64,000 bases of DNA, taken from NCBI RefSeq assembly GCF_024519315.1, contig NZ_JANIIC010000004.1, forward strand, positions 186,001-250,000, in the 5' to 3' direction. A model generated the notes under the pieces. The model had not been told where the DNA came from, made no database searches, and saw only the letters and a program-made list of their open reading frames with translations. Shown here one piece after another: positions 44,373 to 53,805 of this stretch. Source of the DNA: Streptomyces malaysiensis subsp. samsunensis. Lineage in GTDB: Bacteria > Actinomycetota > Actinomycetes > Streptomycetales > Streptomycetaceae. How positions within the stretch are numbered: position 1 is the first letter of the stretch; every line of letters starts with the position of its first letter. The translations under genes were made by a program, and so were the position numbers.

Positions 44373-45995
44373 GTGTCCGCTCTCCCCCGGACCAGCCCTG
44401 CCGGTGTCATGGTCATCGGAGCCGAACCCGTCATCGGCACGGGTGAGGAGATCCGGTCCGTCGATCCCCGTACCGGCGAGGCTCTCGATCCTGGCTACCG
44501 CGCGGCGTCGGTCGAGCACATCGAGCGGGCATGCGCACTGGCAAAGCAGGCATTCACGGCTTTTCGGGCGACCACTGCCGAGCGGCGTGCCGGATTCCTC
44601 GAGCGCATCGCCGATCTGCTCGACGAGCGTCGGGATTCACTGGTCGAGTGCGCCCACACCGAGACCGCGCTGCCTCGTCCGCGGCTCACCGGCGAAGTCG
44701 GTCGCACCAGCGGTCAGCTGCGCCTGTTCGCCGCGGAGCTGCGGGCCGGCACCTGGCAGGGTGCCCGCATCGATCCGGCACGGCTCAACCGCGAACCGCT
44801 CCCGCGCGCCGATATCCGGCAGCGCCGGATCGCGCTCGGTCCGGTCGCGGTGTTCGGCGCGAGCAACTTCCCACTGGCCTTCTCCACCGCCGGGGGCGAC
44901 ACGGCATCCGCGCTGGCCGCCGGGTGCCCGGTGGTCGTCAAGGCGCATCAGGCGCATCTGGGTACCGCGGAGCTGGTGGCGCGGACGATCGCCGAGGCGG
45001 CGGCTGACACGGGTATGCCCGAGGGGGTGTTTTCCCAGCTCGTCGGCGGTGGGACCGAGGTGGGCGCCCGACTCGTCAGAGATCCGAGGATCCGTGCCGT
45101 GGGTTTCACCGGGTCCCGCGAAGGCGGGCTGGCGATCGCGGCCATGGCGGCGGATCGGCCGGTGCCGATCCCGGTGTACGCGGAGATGAGCAGCATCAAT
45201 CCCGTGCTGCTGCTACCCGCGGCGCTCGAATCCCGCGGCGCCGGGCTGGGCGCCGCGTTCGCCGGATCGCTGACGCTCGGCGCCGGGCAGTTCTGCACCA
45301 ACCCCGGTCTGGTGCTCGCCATCGAAGGACCGGGCCTCGACACGTTCACGAGGGCCGCGGCCGACGCCGTCGCCGCCGACGCCGGAGCCACCATGCTCAC
45401 CACGGGCATCGCCGACCACTACGCCGCCGCCGGTGACGCCCTCGCGGCCCGGGACGGCGTCGATGAGTTCGCACGTGGCAGCCGGCCCGACAGCGCGGCT
45501 TGTGGCCGCGCCCGGCTGCTGACCGTCGACGGTGCTCGGTTCGCCGCCGATCCGGCGCTACAGGCCGAGGTCTTCGGCGCGACATCGCTGCTCGTCCGCT
45601 GCGCGGACACCGCGGAGCTGACCGCGGCGGTGGAGACGTTGGAGGGCCAGCTCACCGCGACCGTGCACGCCGATGAGGCCGATCATCCACTCGCCGCGAA
45701 GCTGCTGCCGCTCCTGGAGGAGCGAGCGGGCCGGATCCTGTTCGACGGCTGGCCCACCGGAGTGGAGGTCGGACACGCGATGGTGCACGGTGGACCGTTC
45801 CCGGCCACGACAGACCCTCGAAGTACTTCCGTCGGAACGCTCGCGATCGAGCGTTTTCTGCGGCCCGTAGCCTATCAGGACGTGCCGACCGCGCTGTTGC
45901 CTGCTGAGGTTCGTGACGAAAATCCGCTTGGTGTGTGGCGCCGACTCGACGGTGAACCCAGTCGAGACGCGCTCGCCGTCGACAGCGCCGATTGA
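44373..45995 (+). CDS. NAD(P)-dependent aldehyde dehydrogenase (alpha-ketoglutarate semialdehyde type)
   Basis: 540 residues, the long form typical of 2,5-dioxovalerate dehydrogenases paired with KdgD. Visible motifs are FGASNFPLAFSTAGGDTASA, VGFTGSREGG, the general-base Glu in YAEMSSINPV and the nucleophilic Cys in GAGQFCTNPG. It would oxidise alpha-ketoglutarate semialdehyde to alpha-ketoglutarate. The GTG at 44373 follows AAGGAG. The hydroxyproline operon of this window makes the same semialdehyde and lacks such an enzyme. Confidence 0.87.
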   Translation: MSALPRTSPAGVMVIGAEPVIGTGEEIRSVDPRTGEALDPGYRAASVEHIERACALAKQAFTAFRATTAERRAGFLERIADLLDERRDSLVECAHTETALPRPRLTGEVGRTSGQLRLFAAELRAGTWQGARIDPARLNREPLPRADIRQRRIALGPVAVFGASNFPLAFSTAGGDTASALAAGCPVVVKAHQAHLGTAELVARTIAEAAADTGMPEGVFSQLVGGGTEVGARLVRDPRIRAVGFTGSREGGLAIAAMAADRPVPIPVYAEMSSINPVLLLPAALESRGAGLGAAFAGSLTLGAGQFCTNPGLVLAIEGPGLDTFTRAAADAVAADAGATMLTTGIADHYAAAGDALAARDGVDEFARGSRPDSAACGRARLLTVDGARFAADPALQAEVFGATSLLVRCADTAELTAAVETLEGQLTATVHADEADHPLAAKLLPLLEERAGRILFDGWPTGVEVGHAMVHGGPFPATTDPRSTSVGTLAIERFLRPVAYQDVPTALLPAEVRDENPLGVWRRLDGEPSRDALAVDSAD

Positions 45996-46251
45996 CCGGT
46001 CGGCCGGGTGAGGCGATATCCACCTGGCCAAGGTCCGGCCCCGCCGGCCATGCCCGCGACTGCCCAGTGGCAACCCTTCCAATGTTGTGAGGACGTAATG
46101 ACACCGCGATGGCTCTCGCCGCCCCCCTCGCCGCGCCGGATACCGGCCGCGTCGCCGCTCCCCGCCACAGGCTCCTGTTGGCGCCCGTACCCCCACCCGG
46201 TGGCCACGGCCCTGTCCGCGCACGGCGCGCCCTGTGACGGGAGGTCCCGCC
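45996..46251. other. 256-base gap inside the KdgD/ABC locus
   Basis: No assigned gene. Two overlapping short frames start from ATGs at 46098 (55 codons, Pro-rich, preceded by GAGG) and 46109 (42 codons, MALAAPLAAPDTGRVAAP). Neither resembles a family. A second promoter for the importer genes could lie here. Confidence 0.4.
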
Positions 46252-47112
46252 ATGGCCTCTCCTGAAGTCAGTGAAGTCGGCTCGGACGGCCTGCGTCAGT
46301 CCCCGCCCGAGGCGGCGCTTGGCGGACCGGCGATACCCAAGTCGAAAATGTTCAGCCGTGACTCGATCGTGGTTGGTGCGAAGGCGGTCGCGGGCATCGT
46401 CGGCCTCTTCGTCGTGTGGCAGCTGGTGGTGATCATCTTCAGCCCGCCGGAATACCTGGCGGTCGGGCCGATCTCGGCCTTCGACGAGCTGATCAAGCGG
46501 CCCGACTACTTCGCGAGCAACACCTGGGTCACGTTGCAGGAGGCGCTTGCCGGGTTCGCGCTCGGCACCGCGCTCGGGATTCTGTGCGGCGCGGTGCTGC
46601 ATTACTCGCCGACCGTGCGCAGTTTCCTCTACCCCGCGCTCATCGCGATCGACACCATCCCCAAGGTGGCGCTCGCGCCGCTGTTCATCGTGTGGTTCGG
46701 GTTCGGCTTCGAGTCGAAGGCGTTCGTCGCGATGGCCATCGCGTTCTTCCCCCTGGTGATCAACACCTATGACGGCCTGAGTTCGGTACCCCACGAACTG
46801 CAAGAACTCGCACGGATCAACAAGGCGTCGCCGTGGAAGAAGATGACGAAGATCGATTTCATCTACGCAATCCCGTCGATCTTCTCCGGGGCGAAGATCT
46901 CCATCTCGCTCGCTGTGGGTGGGGCGGTCGTCGGTGAGTTCATCGCCGGTTCCAAGGGGTTGGGATATGTCATCCTCCTCGCCAACAGCCAGGTCGACCT
47001 CCCGTCGATGTTCGCGGCCTTCATCGTGCTCGCCGCCATCGCCCTGGCGTTGTTCTTCATCGTCGACTTCGCGGGACGAAAGCTGGTCCCGTGGAAGAAC
47101 CACGCGAAGTGA
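46252..47112 (+). CDS. ABC transporter permease (SsuC/TauC type)
   Basis: 286 residues with about six helices and the EAA loop (ELQELARINKASPWKKMTKI, then DFIYAIPSIFSG) characteristic of importers for sulfonates, taurine and thiamine precursors. A hydrophilic N-terminus of about 40 residues precedes the first helix. GGGAGG supports the ATG. It forms one importer with the next two gene products. Confidence 0.88.
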   Translation: MASPEVSEVGSDGLRQSPPEAALGGPAIPKSKMFSRDSIVVGAKAVAGIVGLFVVWQLVVIIFSPPEYLAVGPISAFDELIKRPDYFASNTWVTLQEALAGFALGTALGILCGAVLHYSPTVRSFLYPALIAIDTIPKVALAPLFIVWFGFGFESKAFVAMAIAFFPLVINTYDGLSSVPHELQELARINKASPWKKMTKIDFIYAIPSIFSGAKISISLAVGGAVVGEFIAGSKGLGYVILLANSQVDLPSMFAAFIVLAAIALALFFIVDFAGRKLVPWKNHAK

Positions 47113-47133
47113 CCGCGGGAATCGGAGACTCGA

Positions 47134-48159
47134 ATGCGTAACTCGATTCGCAGGATCGCCGCGATCGGCGGGGCGGCGCTCCTCCTGTCCGTGTCGGGCT
47201 GCGCGGGCAACAGCGGGAAGAATTCGATGACCCTCATGCTCGACGTGGGGTACCTGCCGAAGCACGCGCCGTTCTTCTCGGCTGTCGAGCGGGGTTTCTT
47301 CAAGGAGGAAGGCCTCGACGTCACGGTCATGCCGGGGTCCGGTTCGACCAACACGGTCACCTCCGTCGTCACCGGCAAGGTCGACGTCGGCTGGGCGGAC
47401 TTCGGCGCCACGGTCACGGCCCAGGGCAGGGGCGTCAAGGTCAAGCAGGTCAACCTCCTCCAGGCCAGGTCCGCCTACGCGGTCGTCGGCCTCGCGGGCA
47501 GCGGAATCAAGGGGTGGGACGACCTCCGGGGCAAGACAGTCGCCACCGAGGGCGGTGGTGCGATGACCGCGATGTGGCCGTTCGCGATGAGCAAGCTGGG
47601 GCTCAAGGAGGGCGATGTCAACGTCGTCTCCGCCTCGAGCGCATCGAAGATCCCCGGACTGTTGGCCGGGCAGTGGGACGCCAACCTCGCCCTGTATGTC
47701 TCCGACCAGCCGGCCATTGACGCACTCGGCCGGAAGGCAGTCGTGCTGAAGTGGTCCGATCTCGGCATCAACCTCTACGGCAACGGGATCGTCGTCTCCG
47801 ACGAGAAACTCAAGAACGATCCCGAGCAGGTGCGGCGGTTCAACCGGGCGATGCAGAAGGGCTATCTGTGGGCGTGCCGGCACCCGGCCGACGCCGCGAA
47901 GGATTTCCAGAAAGAGGTCTCGGGCTACGAAGCCAGGACCATCACCCTCGCGATCCGCGCGCAGTGCGGTCTCAACTGGGGCACCGGTAAGTCGGCGAAC
48001 CAGTTCGGCGTCATGGACGACGCCGGCGCCCAGAAATCGATCGACGTCGCCCGTCGGTTCCTCGGCCTGAACCCGGAGGCCAATCTCACGCCCAAGGACG
48101 TGTACAGCAACTCCTACCTGGAGCCGCTGCACGCCAACGAGAAAATCCAGGCGCCGTGA
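47134..48159 (+). CDS. NMT1/THI5-like substrate-binding lipoprotein
   Basis: 341 residues with a signal peptide ending in the lipobox LSVSGC (Cys23). The mature part has the NMT1/SsuA fold (VGYLPKHAPFFSAVERGFFK, GKVDVGWADFGATV, GWDDLRGKTVATEGGGAMTA). Proteins of this fold bind sulfonates, nitriles, pyrimidine precursors or aromatic acids. The gene order permease, receptor, ATPase is one transporter. The ligand is unknown. Confidence 0.88.
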   Translation: MRNSIRRIAAIGGAALLLSVSGCAGNSGKNSMTLMLDVGYLPKHAPFFSAVERGFFKEEGLDVTVMPGSGSTNTVTSVVTGKVDVGWADFGATVTAQGRGVKVKQVNLLQARSAYAVVGLAGSGIKGWDDLRGKTVATEGGGAMTAMWPFAMSKLGLKEGDVNVVSASSASKIPGLLAGQWDANLALYVSDQPAIDALGRKAVVLKWSDLGINLYGNGIVVSDEKLKNDPEQVRRFNRAMQKGYLWACRHPADAAKDFQKEVSGYEARTITLAIRAQCGLNWGTGKSANQFGVMDDAGAQKSIDVARRFLGLNPEANLTPKDVYSNSYLEPLHANEKIQAP

Positions 48160-48178
48160 CGGCCGGACGGAGAATCAC

Positions 48179-48958
48179 ATGAACAACGAGTACGCCATCT
48201 CGGTCAACAACGTGGGAAAGACCTACCGATCCCGGGACGGCCAAGACAACACGGTGCTCAAAGGGCTGGACTTCCATGTGAAGCCGGGACAGTTCGTCTC
48301 GATCGTCGGACAGTCCGGCAGCGGGAAGACCACACTGCTCAAGACGATCTCCGGCCTCCAGGAGCCCACCGAGGGCGAAATCCTGGTCAAGGGGCGGCCG
48401 ATCCGTGACGGGATCGAGGACATCGCGATGGTGTTCCAGAGCCCCGTGCTCCTGCCGTGGCGCAACAACATCGACAATGTGCTCCTGCCCCTGGAATTCC
48501 GCGGCACCCGCACCGACGAGTCACGGCGCTACGCCCAGGAACTGCTCGAGATGGTGGGTCTTGGCGGCAAGGCCAAGCACTACTCCTACGAGCTCAGCGG
48601 CGGGATGCAGCAGCGGGTGGCCATCTGCCGCGCGCTGGTCTCCCGCCCCGAACTGCTGCTCATGGACGAACCCTTCGGCGCGCTCGACGCCATGACCCGC
48701 GATTCGATGAACTTCGAGATCCAGCGCATCTGGCAGACCACGGGGTGCAGCGTCCTGTTCGTGACCCACAGCATCTCCGAGGCGGTCTGGCTCGGCGACC
48801 GGGTGGTCGTCGTCGGCGACCGCCCCGGCCGGATCGTCGCCGACATCGCGATCGACTTCCCGCGGCCCCGGGGCAAGGAGCACCGGTTCTCCACGGCCTT
48901 CTCCGACTACACAACGGAAATCGAATCCCACATCGGAGTCGTGACCGGAATCAGCTGA
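48179..48958 (+). CDS. ABC transporter ATP-binding protein (SsuB/TauB type)
   Basis: 259 residues, a complete ATPase: Walker A GQSGSGKTT at about 44-52, Q-loop VFQSPVLLPWRNN, signature ELSGGMQQRVAICRAL, Walker B LLLMDEPFGALD and H-loop FVTHSISEAVWL. It energises the SsuC-like permease encoded two genes upstream. 19 bases separate it from the receptor gene. Confidence 0.92.
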   Translation: MNNEYAISVNNVGKTYRSRDGQDNTVLKGLDFHVKPGQFVSIVGQSGSGKTTLLKTISGLQEPTEGEILVKGRPIRDGIEDIAMVFQSPVLLPWRNNIDNVLLPLEFRGTRTDESRRYAQELLEMVGLGGKAKHYSYELSGGMQQRVAICRALVSRPELLLMDEPFGALDAMTRDSMNFEIQRIWQTTGCSVLFVTHSISEAVWLGDRVVVVGDRPGRIVADIAIDFPRPRGKEHRFSTAFSDYTTEIESHIGVVTGIS

Positions 48959-49013
48959 CCGCCGCAGGCCCGGACGCCGACACCGAAATCGACATCATAG
49001 GAGCACCGCACCC

Positions 49014-50663
49014 ATGCTGAGCCTCACCGCAGACGCCTCGCAGGTCGAAGCGACCTACGGACTCAACGCACGCAAGAGCCTCCTGTTCTCCGCGATCCGC
49101 CTCGACTCCTACCCGCTCGTCGCACCGTTGATCGCACAGACCGACAAGGGCCAGTACCTGCTCGTGCGCCAGCAGGAGCAGGGCAACGCCCTCTCCGCCG
49201 GGGTCCCGAAGGACCAGATCAAGTTCTACGCTCCCTGGGTCACGATCGACCCCCGGGTCGTCGCCGACACCCCCGCCTCGGCGTCCCTGACGAGCCTGGT
49301 GCAGGAACTCTCCGGCGGCGCCGCGGTGAGCCTCGCCGCCGACGTCGTCTACAGCCACTACCGCGCGCTCTCCGGCTCCGTCGAGCTCGTCGTCGCCGAC
49401 CAGGACCCCACCGCCGTCACCGCATACGAGCTCGACCTCGAGGAAGTCTTGGCGAGGTTCGCGGGGTGGCGCGAGACGGGCGTCCGCACCGCGCGGCGGC
49501 TCATCGAGAACGTCGAACACCTCTCCGGTCTGGCGGAGGAGTTCACCGCCGGTGCGGACAGCCGGTTCTCGGCGCTGAAGACGCTCGTCGGGGACCGCTC
49601 TCTCGACGCGCTGCTCCTCGCCGCGCCCCCCAACTTCACCGAGGCGACCGGGTTGGCGCAGCCGGATGGCGCGGTCGGCCTGTGGCTGGCCGGTTCGGAC
49701 AAGCTGATCGTGCTGGCGCCCGAGGGAACCTCCGGGGTCTCCGGGGCGGCCATCGGCCAGTTCCCGTCCATCGGCGCCGCCGTCCGGGCTCTGGCCGGTG
49801 GCGTACGGACCGGGGTCGAGGACGAGTGGATCAGCGTCGGCCTGGCCCGCGAGCTCGAGCGCGAGGGAGCGGAACTGGTTCCGGTCTCGGCAGACCTCGG
49901 CCACTGGCGGGACATCCGCGACCACGAGGACCTCGCCTTCCAGGTCGTCGCCGCGCGGGCGAGCGTGTTCGCCATCGAGGAGGCGCTGGCCTGGGCGGAG
50001 GAGGGTCTCGACGCCGGCCGTTCGTTCACCGAGCTCGACATCAACGCGGTGTACCTCAAGAAGATCGCCGAGTTCCGCACGGTGAACGAGATCCCCTTCG
50101 GTATCGAGCCGTACTTCACCAACCTCCACTCGTCGAACCGGATGCTCTTCCCCGGCCCGCCGGTGGACTACCCGATCAACGACGAGACGACATGCATCCA
50201 GCTCGACGCCGGTGTGCGCATCGTGTTCGACGGGGTCAACGTCGCCACCTCCGACATGGCCCGCTCGCTGCCCCGCACCGCGGCCGCGAAGGAGGCGTAC
50301 GGCTTCTTCTTCGACGTGGTGCGTGAGGGCATCATCGGGCAGCTCAAGCCCGGTGTGGTGTGCGAGGACGTACATGAGGGGACCTTGCGCTACCTGGCGC
50401 CGCACCTCGACCGGATGGTCCAGATCGGGATGCTCGGGACGGACGTCGACTTCAACACGGAGTACCGCAAGCGCAACGTCGGCCACCTCATGGGCAAGCA
50501 GGAGTCGTTCGCCAACGAGCTCCGGCCCGGCTACAAGCACATCCTCGGGGTCGGTTCGTACGGCGCCGCCGAGATCCCTTGGCGCTACGAGAACGCGGCG
50601 ATCGGCACCGAGGATCTCTGGTACATCGGACGCGACCGCACCTACATCCTGAGCAAGCGATGA
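49014..50663 (+). CDS. M24-family metallohydrolase with two N-terminal creatinase-like domains
   Basis: 549 residues, longer than prolidases (about 370-450). The C-terminal pita-bread domain (about 315-549) holds candidate metal ligands: Asp in CIQLDAGVRI, Asp in ATSDMARSL, His in NVGHLMGKQE, and Glu residues in AAEIPWRYENAAIGTED. The preceding 300 residues look like two non-catalytic creatinase-N-type domains. M24 enzymes cleave Xaa-Pro bonds, creatine, ectoine derivatives or DMSP. Here it follows the importer, so it probably splits the imported molecule. The substrate is unknown. Confidence 0.78.
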   Translation: MLSLTADASQVEATYGLNARKSLLFSAIRLDSYPLVAPLIAQTDKGQYLLVRQQEQGNALSAGVPKDQIKFYAPWVTIDPRVVADTPASASLTSLVQELSGGAAVSLAADVVYSHYRALSGSVELVVADQDPTAVTAYELDLEEVLARFAGWRETGVRTARRLIENVEHLSGLAEEFTAGADSRFSALKTLVGDRSLDALLLAAPPNFTEATGLAQPDGAVGLWLAGSDKLIVLAPEGTSGVSGAAIGQFPSIGAAVRALAGGVRTGVEDEWISVGLARELEREGAELVPVSADLGHWRDIRDHEDLAFQVVAARASVFAIEEALAWAEEGLDAGRSFTELDINAVYLKKIAEFRTVNEIPFGIEPYFTNLHSSNRMLFPGPPVDYPINDETTCIQLDAGVRIVFDGVNVATSDMARSLPRTAAAKEAYGFFFDVVREGIIGQLKPGVVCEDVHEGTLRYLAPHLDRMVQIGMLGTDVDFNTEYRKRNVGHLMGKQESFANELRPGYKHILGVGSYGAAEIPWRYENAAIGTEDLWYIGRDRTYILSKR

Positions 50664-50703
50664 CGGCTGTTCACTCGTCCGACTCGTTGAACTGGGATGC
50701 GAC

Positions 50704-51165
50704 ATGACTGATGTGCAGGAGCGCCTCACGGCGCTGTCCATCGAGCTTCCGGTGCTCGGTGCGCCCCGCTACGCGTACGAGGCGACCTCCCGATGGGGCG
50801 ATCTGCTCTTCGTGTCCGGCCAGATCTCACGGACCGCCTCGGGCGAGATCCTACGGGGCTGCTTGGGAGCCGATGCCACCGTGGCCGACGGGGTGACCGC
50901 CGCGAGAACCGCCGCGCTCAACCTCCTGGCGCGGGTGGACGACGCGGTCGGCCTCGACAATGTGGAGCGGATACTGAAGCTCAACGCGTGGGCCACGAGT
51001 TCACCCACCTTCGTGGACCAGCCGTCGGTGATCGACGGGGCTTCGCGGCTGTTGCTCGACGTCCTGGGCGACGCGGGCCGTCACGCTCGAACCGCCTTGC
51101 CGGCCCATGTGCTGCCGCAGGGCGCGCTGGTGGAACTCGACGCCACGATCGCCATCCGCGGTTAG
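50704..51165 (+). CDS. RidA/YjgF-family protein
   Basis: 153 residues, a single RidA domain of the YjgH/Rid-like long type (LLFVSGQISRTASGEILRG, AARTAALNLLARVDDAVG, and HARTALPAHVLPQGALVELD with the conserved Arg that contacts the carboxylate). RidA proteins hydrolyse reactive enamines or imines, so its presence after the M24 gene suggests a nitrogenous intermediate in this pathway. It is the last gene of the rightward locus beginning at kdgD. Confidence 0.88.
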   Translation: MTDVQERLTALSIELPVLGAPRYAYEATSRWGDLLFVSGQISRTASGEILRGCLGADATVADGVTAARTAALNLLARVDDAVGLDNVERILKLNAWATSSPTFVDQPSVIDGASRLLLDVLGDAGRHARTALPAHVLPQGALVELDATIAIRG

Positions 51166-51283
51166 GAAGCGTATTTGGTTGTGATCAAGGACCGGCCCGT
51201 GGGAGGTCCTTGATCCGATCATCGAGGTGCGGAGACGAAGGCCGGCGAGGCGGCTCCCGATCCGGAGCGTATGCGACGTCCGG

Positions 51284-51690
51284 TCAGCTGGGCGGAGTAT
51301 AGCGTCCGTCGATCGCCGTCCAGCCTCCGTCCACGAAGAGCTGGCTCCCCGTGACGAAGGAAGACGCGTCCGACGCGAGGTAGACGACGGCGCCGGCCAA
51401 CTCGTCCGCCCGGGACCAGCGGCCCAGGGCGCTCTTGTCGGCGTAGGCATCCGACCACTCCGGCACCGCCCTGATCTGCGCGGTCAGTGGTGTCTCCACG
51501 ACGCCCGGGGCGATGGCGTTCACCCGCACGCCCGACGGACCCAGCTCGGCCGCCGCGGTCCGCAGCAGCTGGACGAGGCCCGCCTTCGTGGCCGCGTACA
51601 CTCCCTGGCCCGGCTCGACGGCCACCGCGCGGATCGAGCTGAAGCCGATGATGCTTCCCGCGCCGCGTTCGGCCAGCGAAGCGCGATGGG
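51284..51690 (-). pseudogene. C-terminal half of a short-chain dehydrogenase/reductase
   Basis: The minus-strand frame contains the SDR second half: IIGFSSI, the catalytic Tyr-x-x-x-Lys in VYAATKAGLVQLLRTAAAEL, VRVNAIAPGVVETPL and the C-terminal SDASSFVTGSQLFVDGGWT. The Rossmann N-terminal 110 residues are missing: near 51685 it meets, head to head, the 5'-truncated amidase on the other strand. It cannot bind NAD(P). Confidence 0.8.
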
Positions 51691-52952
51691 CGACAGGGGA
51701 ACCGCTCGGGCCCATCGACGGCGTGCCCGTGACGCTCAAGGAGAACGTCGCCCGCAAGGGGGTCCCGATGCCCTCGGGCAACGCGGGGACCGAACCGGTC
51801 GTCCCCGAGGCGGACGCGCCCATCACCGCGCGGGTCCTCGAATCCGGCGGTGTGATACTCGGATCGACCGTGATGCCGGACTGGGGCATGCTCTCCTCGG
51901 GCGTCTCCAGCCGGCACGGCATTTCGCGCAGCCCCTGGAACCCTGACTGGACGACGGGCGGCTCCAGCTCCGGCGCGGGGGCCGCGGCCGCCGGGGGATA
52001 CGGTCCGCTCCACGTCGGCACCGACATCGGAGGATCGATCCGGCTGCCGGGCACCTGGCTGGGCCTCGCCACGCTCAAGCCCAGCTACGGGAGGATCCCG
52101 CTGGACACCCCGTACCTGGGGCGTGCCGCCGGGCCCGTGACCCGCACCGTGGCGGACGCGGCCCTGTTCATGGGCGTCCTGAGCCGACCGGACCCCCGGG
52201 ACTGGACGAGCCTGCCGCCGCAGGACATCGACTGGTCGGCGCTGGACGGCGAGGTGCGCGGACTGCGGGTGGGAGTGCACCTGGACGCCGGCTGCGGGGA
52301 GTCGTGCGACGCCGAGATCCTCGCCGCGGTGCACCGTGCCGCCGCGGTCTTCGAGGCGGCGGGAGCCGTCGTGGAGCCGGTCGGGCCGTTTATGACCCAA
52401 GAGCTCCTGGACGACCTGGATCTGTTCTGGCGGGTGCGGTCCTGGAACGACTTCCGCGCGCTGGAGCCCGAGGCCCGGCTGCGCGTCCACCCCCACATCA
52501 TCCGATGGTGTCAGGGCGGCGCCGATGTGCCGGGCACCCGGGTTCTCCAGTGCTACCAGCAGGTCATGCGCATCCAGGCGCGGACCGTGGCGGCCACGCT
52601 CCCCTACGATCTGGTGCTCTCGCCGGTGGCGCCGGTGGCGGCGTTCCCCGCCGAGCGGCCGATGCCCTTCCCGGAGGACGAGAAGACCATGGCCCACATC
52701 GGCTTCACCGCGCCGTACAACATGTCGGGCCAGCCGGCCGCGACCGTCAACTGCGGCTTCACGGCGGACCGCCGGCCCATCGGGGTGCAGATCGCGGGCC
52801 GCCGTTTCGACGACCCCGGCGTCTTGAGGGCGGCGGCGTGGTACGAACGGAGCCGGCCTGCCGAGGCGGTCCCGCGCTGGCCGGACCACACCCATGGGGC
52901 GCCCACGGGGGAGAAGACGACATCGACCACGCCCGAAGGGGAGAAGCCTTGA
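51686..52952 (+). pseudogene. Amidase-signature enzyme lacking its N-terminus
   Basis: The family begins here only at RWATGEPLGPIDGVPVTLKE (catalytic Lys in LKEN) and then has the full core: TTGGSSSGAG with the cis-Ser and GTDIGGSIRLP with the nucleophilic Ser, down to PAATVNCGF. About the first 65 residues are replaced by sequence antisense to the SDR remnant; an ATG at 51513 would add non-homologous residues. The catalytic triad is intact, so residual activity is conceivable but folding is doubtful. The stop overlaps the TTG of the regulator. Confidence 0.75.
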
Positions 52953-53716
52953 GCGACGGGGCACAGTTCCGGCAGGTCTTGCCGGTACGGCTCTACCAGC
53001 GCATCGTCGAGCAGATCGAGCAGGCGATCGTGCGCGGTGACCTCAAGCCCGGTCAACGGCTGCCCAGCGAGCGGGAGTTGGTGACGCAGTTCGGGGCCAG
53101 CCGTCCCACGGTGCGCGAGGCGTTGCGCGTGCTGGAGAGCGACGGCCTCGTCCGCTCCCGCCCGGGTGACCCGAACGGCCCGGAGATCCTGCCCTTCTCG
53201 TCGGCCGGCCTGACCAAGCAGATGACCCGGCTCGTCCAGTTCGACAATGTGTCGATGGCCGAGTTGATCTCGTTCCGCATGATCCTCGACGGGTCGGCGA
53301 GCTCGCTGGCGGCCCGGCTGCGGTCCGAGGAGGAACTGTCCGTGATGGAACGGACGATCGCCGTCATGTCGGATGCGATCGAGGCGGGTTACGAGGAGTT
53401 CGGCAAGGCCGACGTGGCGTTCCACGAGGCGGTGGCCGTCGCCAGCCGCAACTCCCTCATCGAGGTCTGCAACCAGGTGGTCAGGGGCGCGGTCCTCGCG
53501 CTGATCTCGGACAAGGTCGCCCATGCGCACAACAGCGCGGCGCTCATGCGGGAGTCGCTCCGCCACCATCAGGAGGTGCTGGAGGCGATCCGGGCAGGGG
53601 ACGGCCGGGCGGCGGCGCGCATCTCGCGGCGCAAACTCTACGAGTACTACGCCGGCTACGTCCCGGAGAACGAGCGGGGGCCGCTGCTCGCGCTCGTGGA
53701 CGACGAGGAGAGCTGA
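52949..53716 (+). CDS. FadR/GntR-family transcriptional regulator (FCD)
   Basis: 255 residues. The winged helix is at about 10-78 (LPVRLYQRIVEQIEQAIVRG, LPSERELVTQFGASRPTVRE), followed by a FCD ligand domain (FGKADVAFHEAVAVASRN, HHQEVLEAIRAGD). The rare TTG start at 52949 is supported by GGGGAG seven bases upstream and by the TTGA overlap with the amidase stop. It was probably the regulator of the now damaged amidase/SDR genes. Confidence 0.86.
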   Translation: MSDGAQFRQVLPVRLYQRIVEQIEQAIVRGDLKPGQRLPSERELVTQFGASRPTVREALRVLESDGLVRSRPGDPNGPEILPFSSAGLTKQMTRLVQFDNVSMAELISFRMILDGSASSLAARLRSEEELSVMERTIAVMSDAIEAGYEEFGKADVAFHEAVAVASRNSLIEVCNQVVRGAVLALISDKVAHAHNSAALMRESLRHHQEVLEAIRAGDGRAAARISRRKLYEYYAGYVPENERGPLLALVDDEES

Positions 53717-53805
53717 CCCCCGGCCCCTCCCGCCTGGCGCGGGAGGCCGCCTCCCTCGGCCCGGTCGTCGGCCGCCGCACTCACCGGTCTTCGCGCCGCC
53801 GCGGG

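Noticed and set aside
46098..46265. Short ORFs before the SsuC-like permease gene
   Set aside because: Two overlapping frames of 55 and 42 codons, Pro/Ala-rich, with only a weak ribosome site and no family; either could be chance.
45652..48132. 826-codon minus-strand frame
   Set aside because: Antisense to the aldehyde dehydrogenase, permease and receptor genes, whose families are clear; composition is that of a shadow frame.
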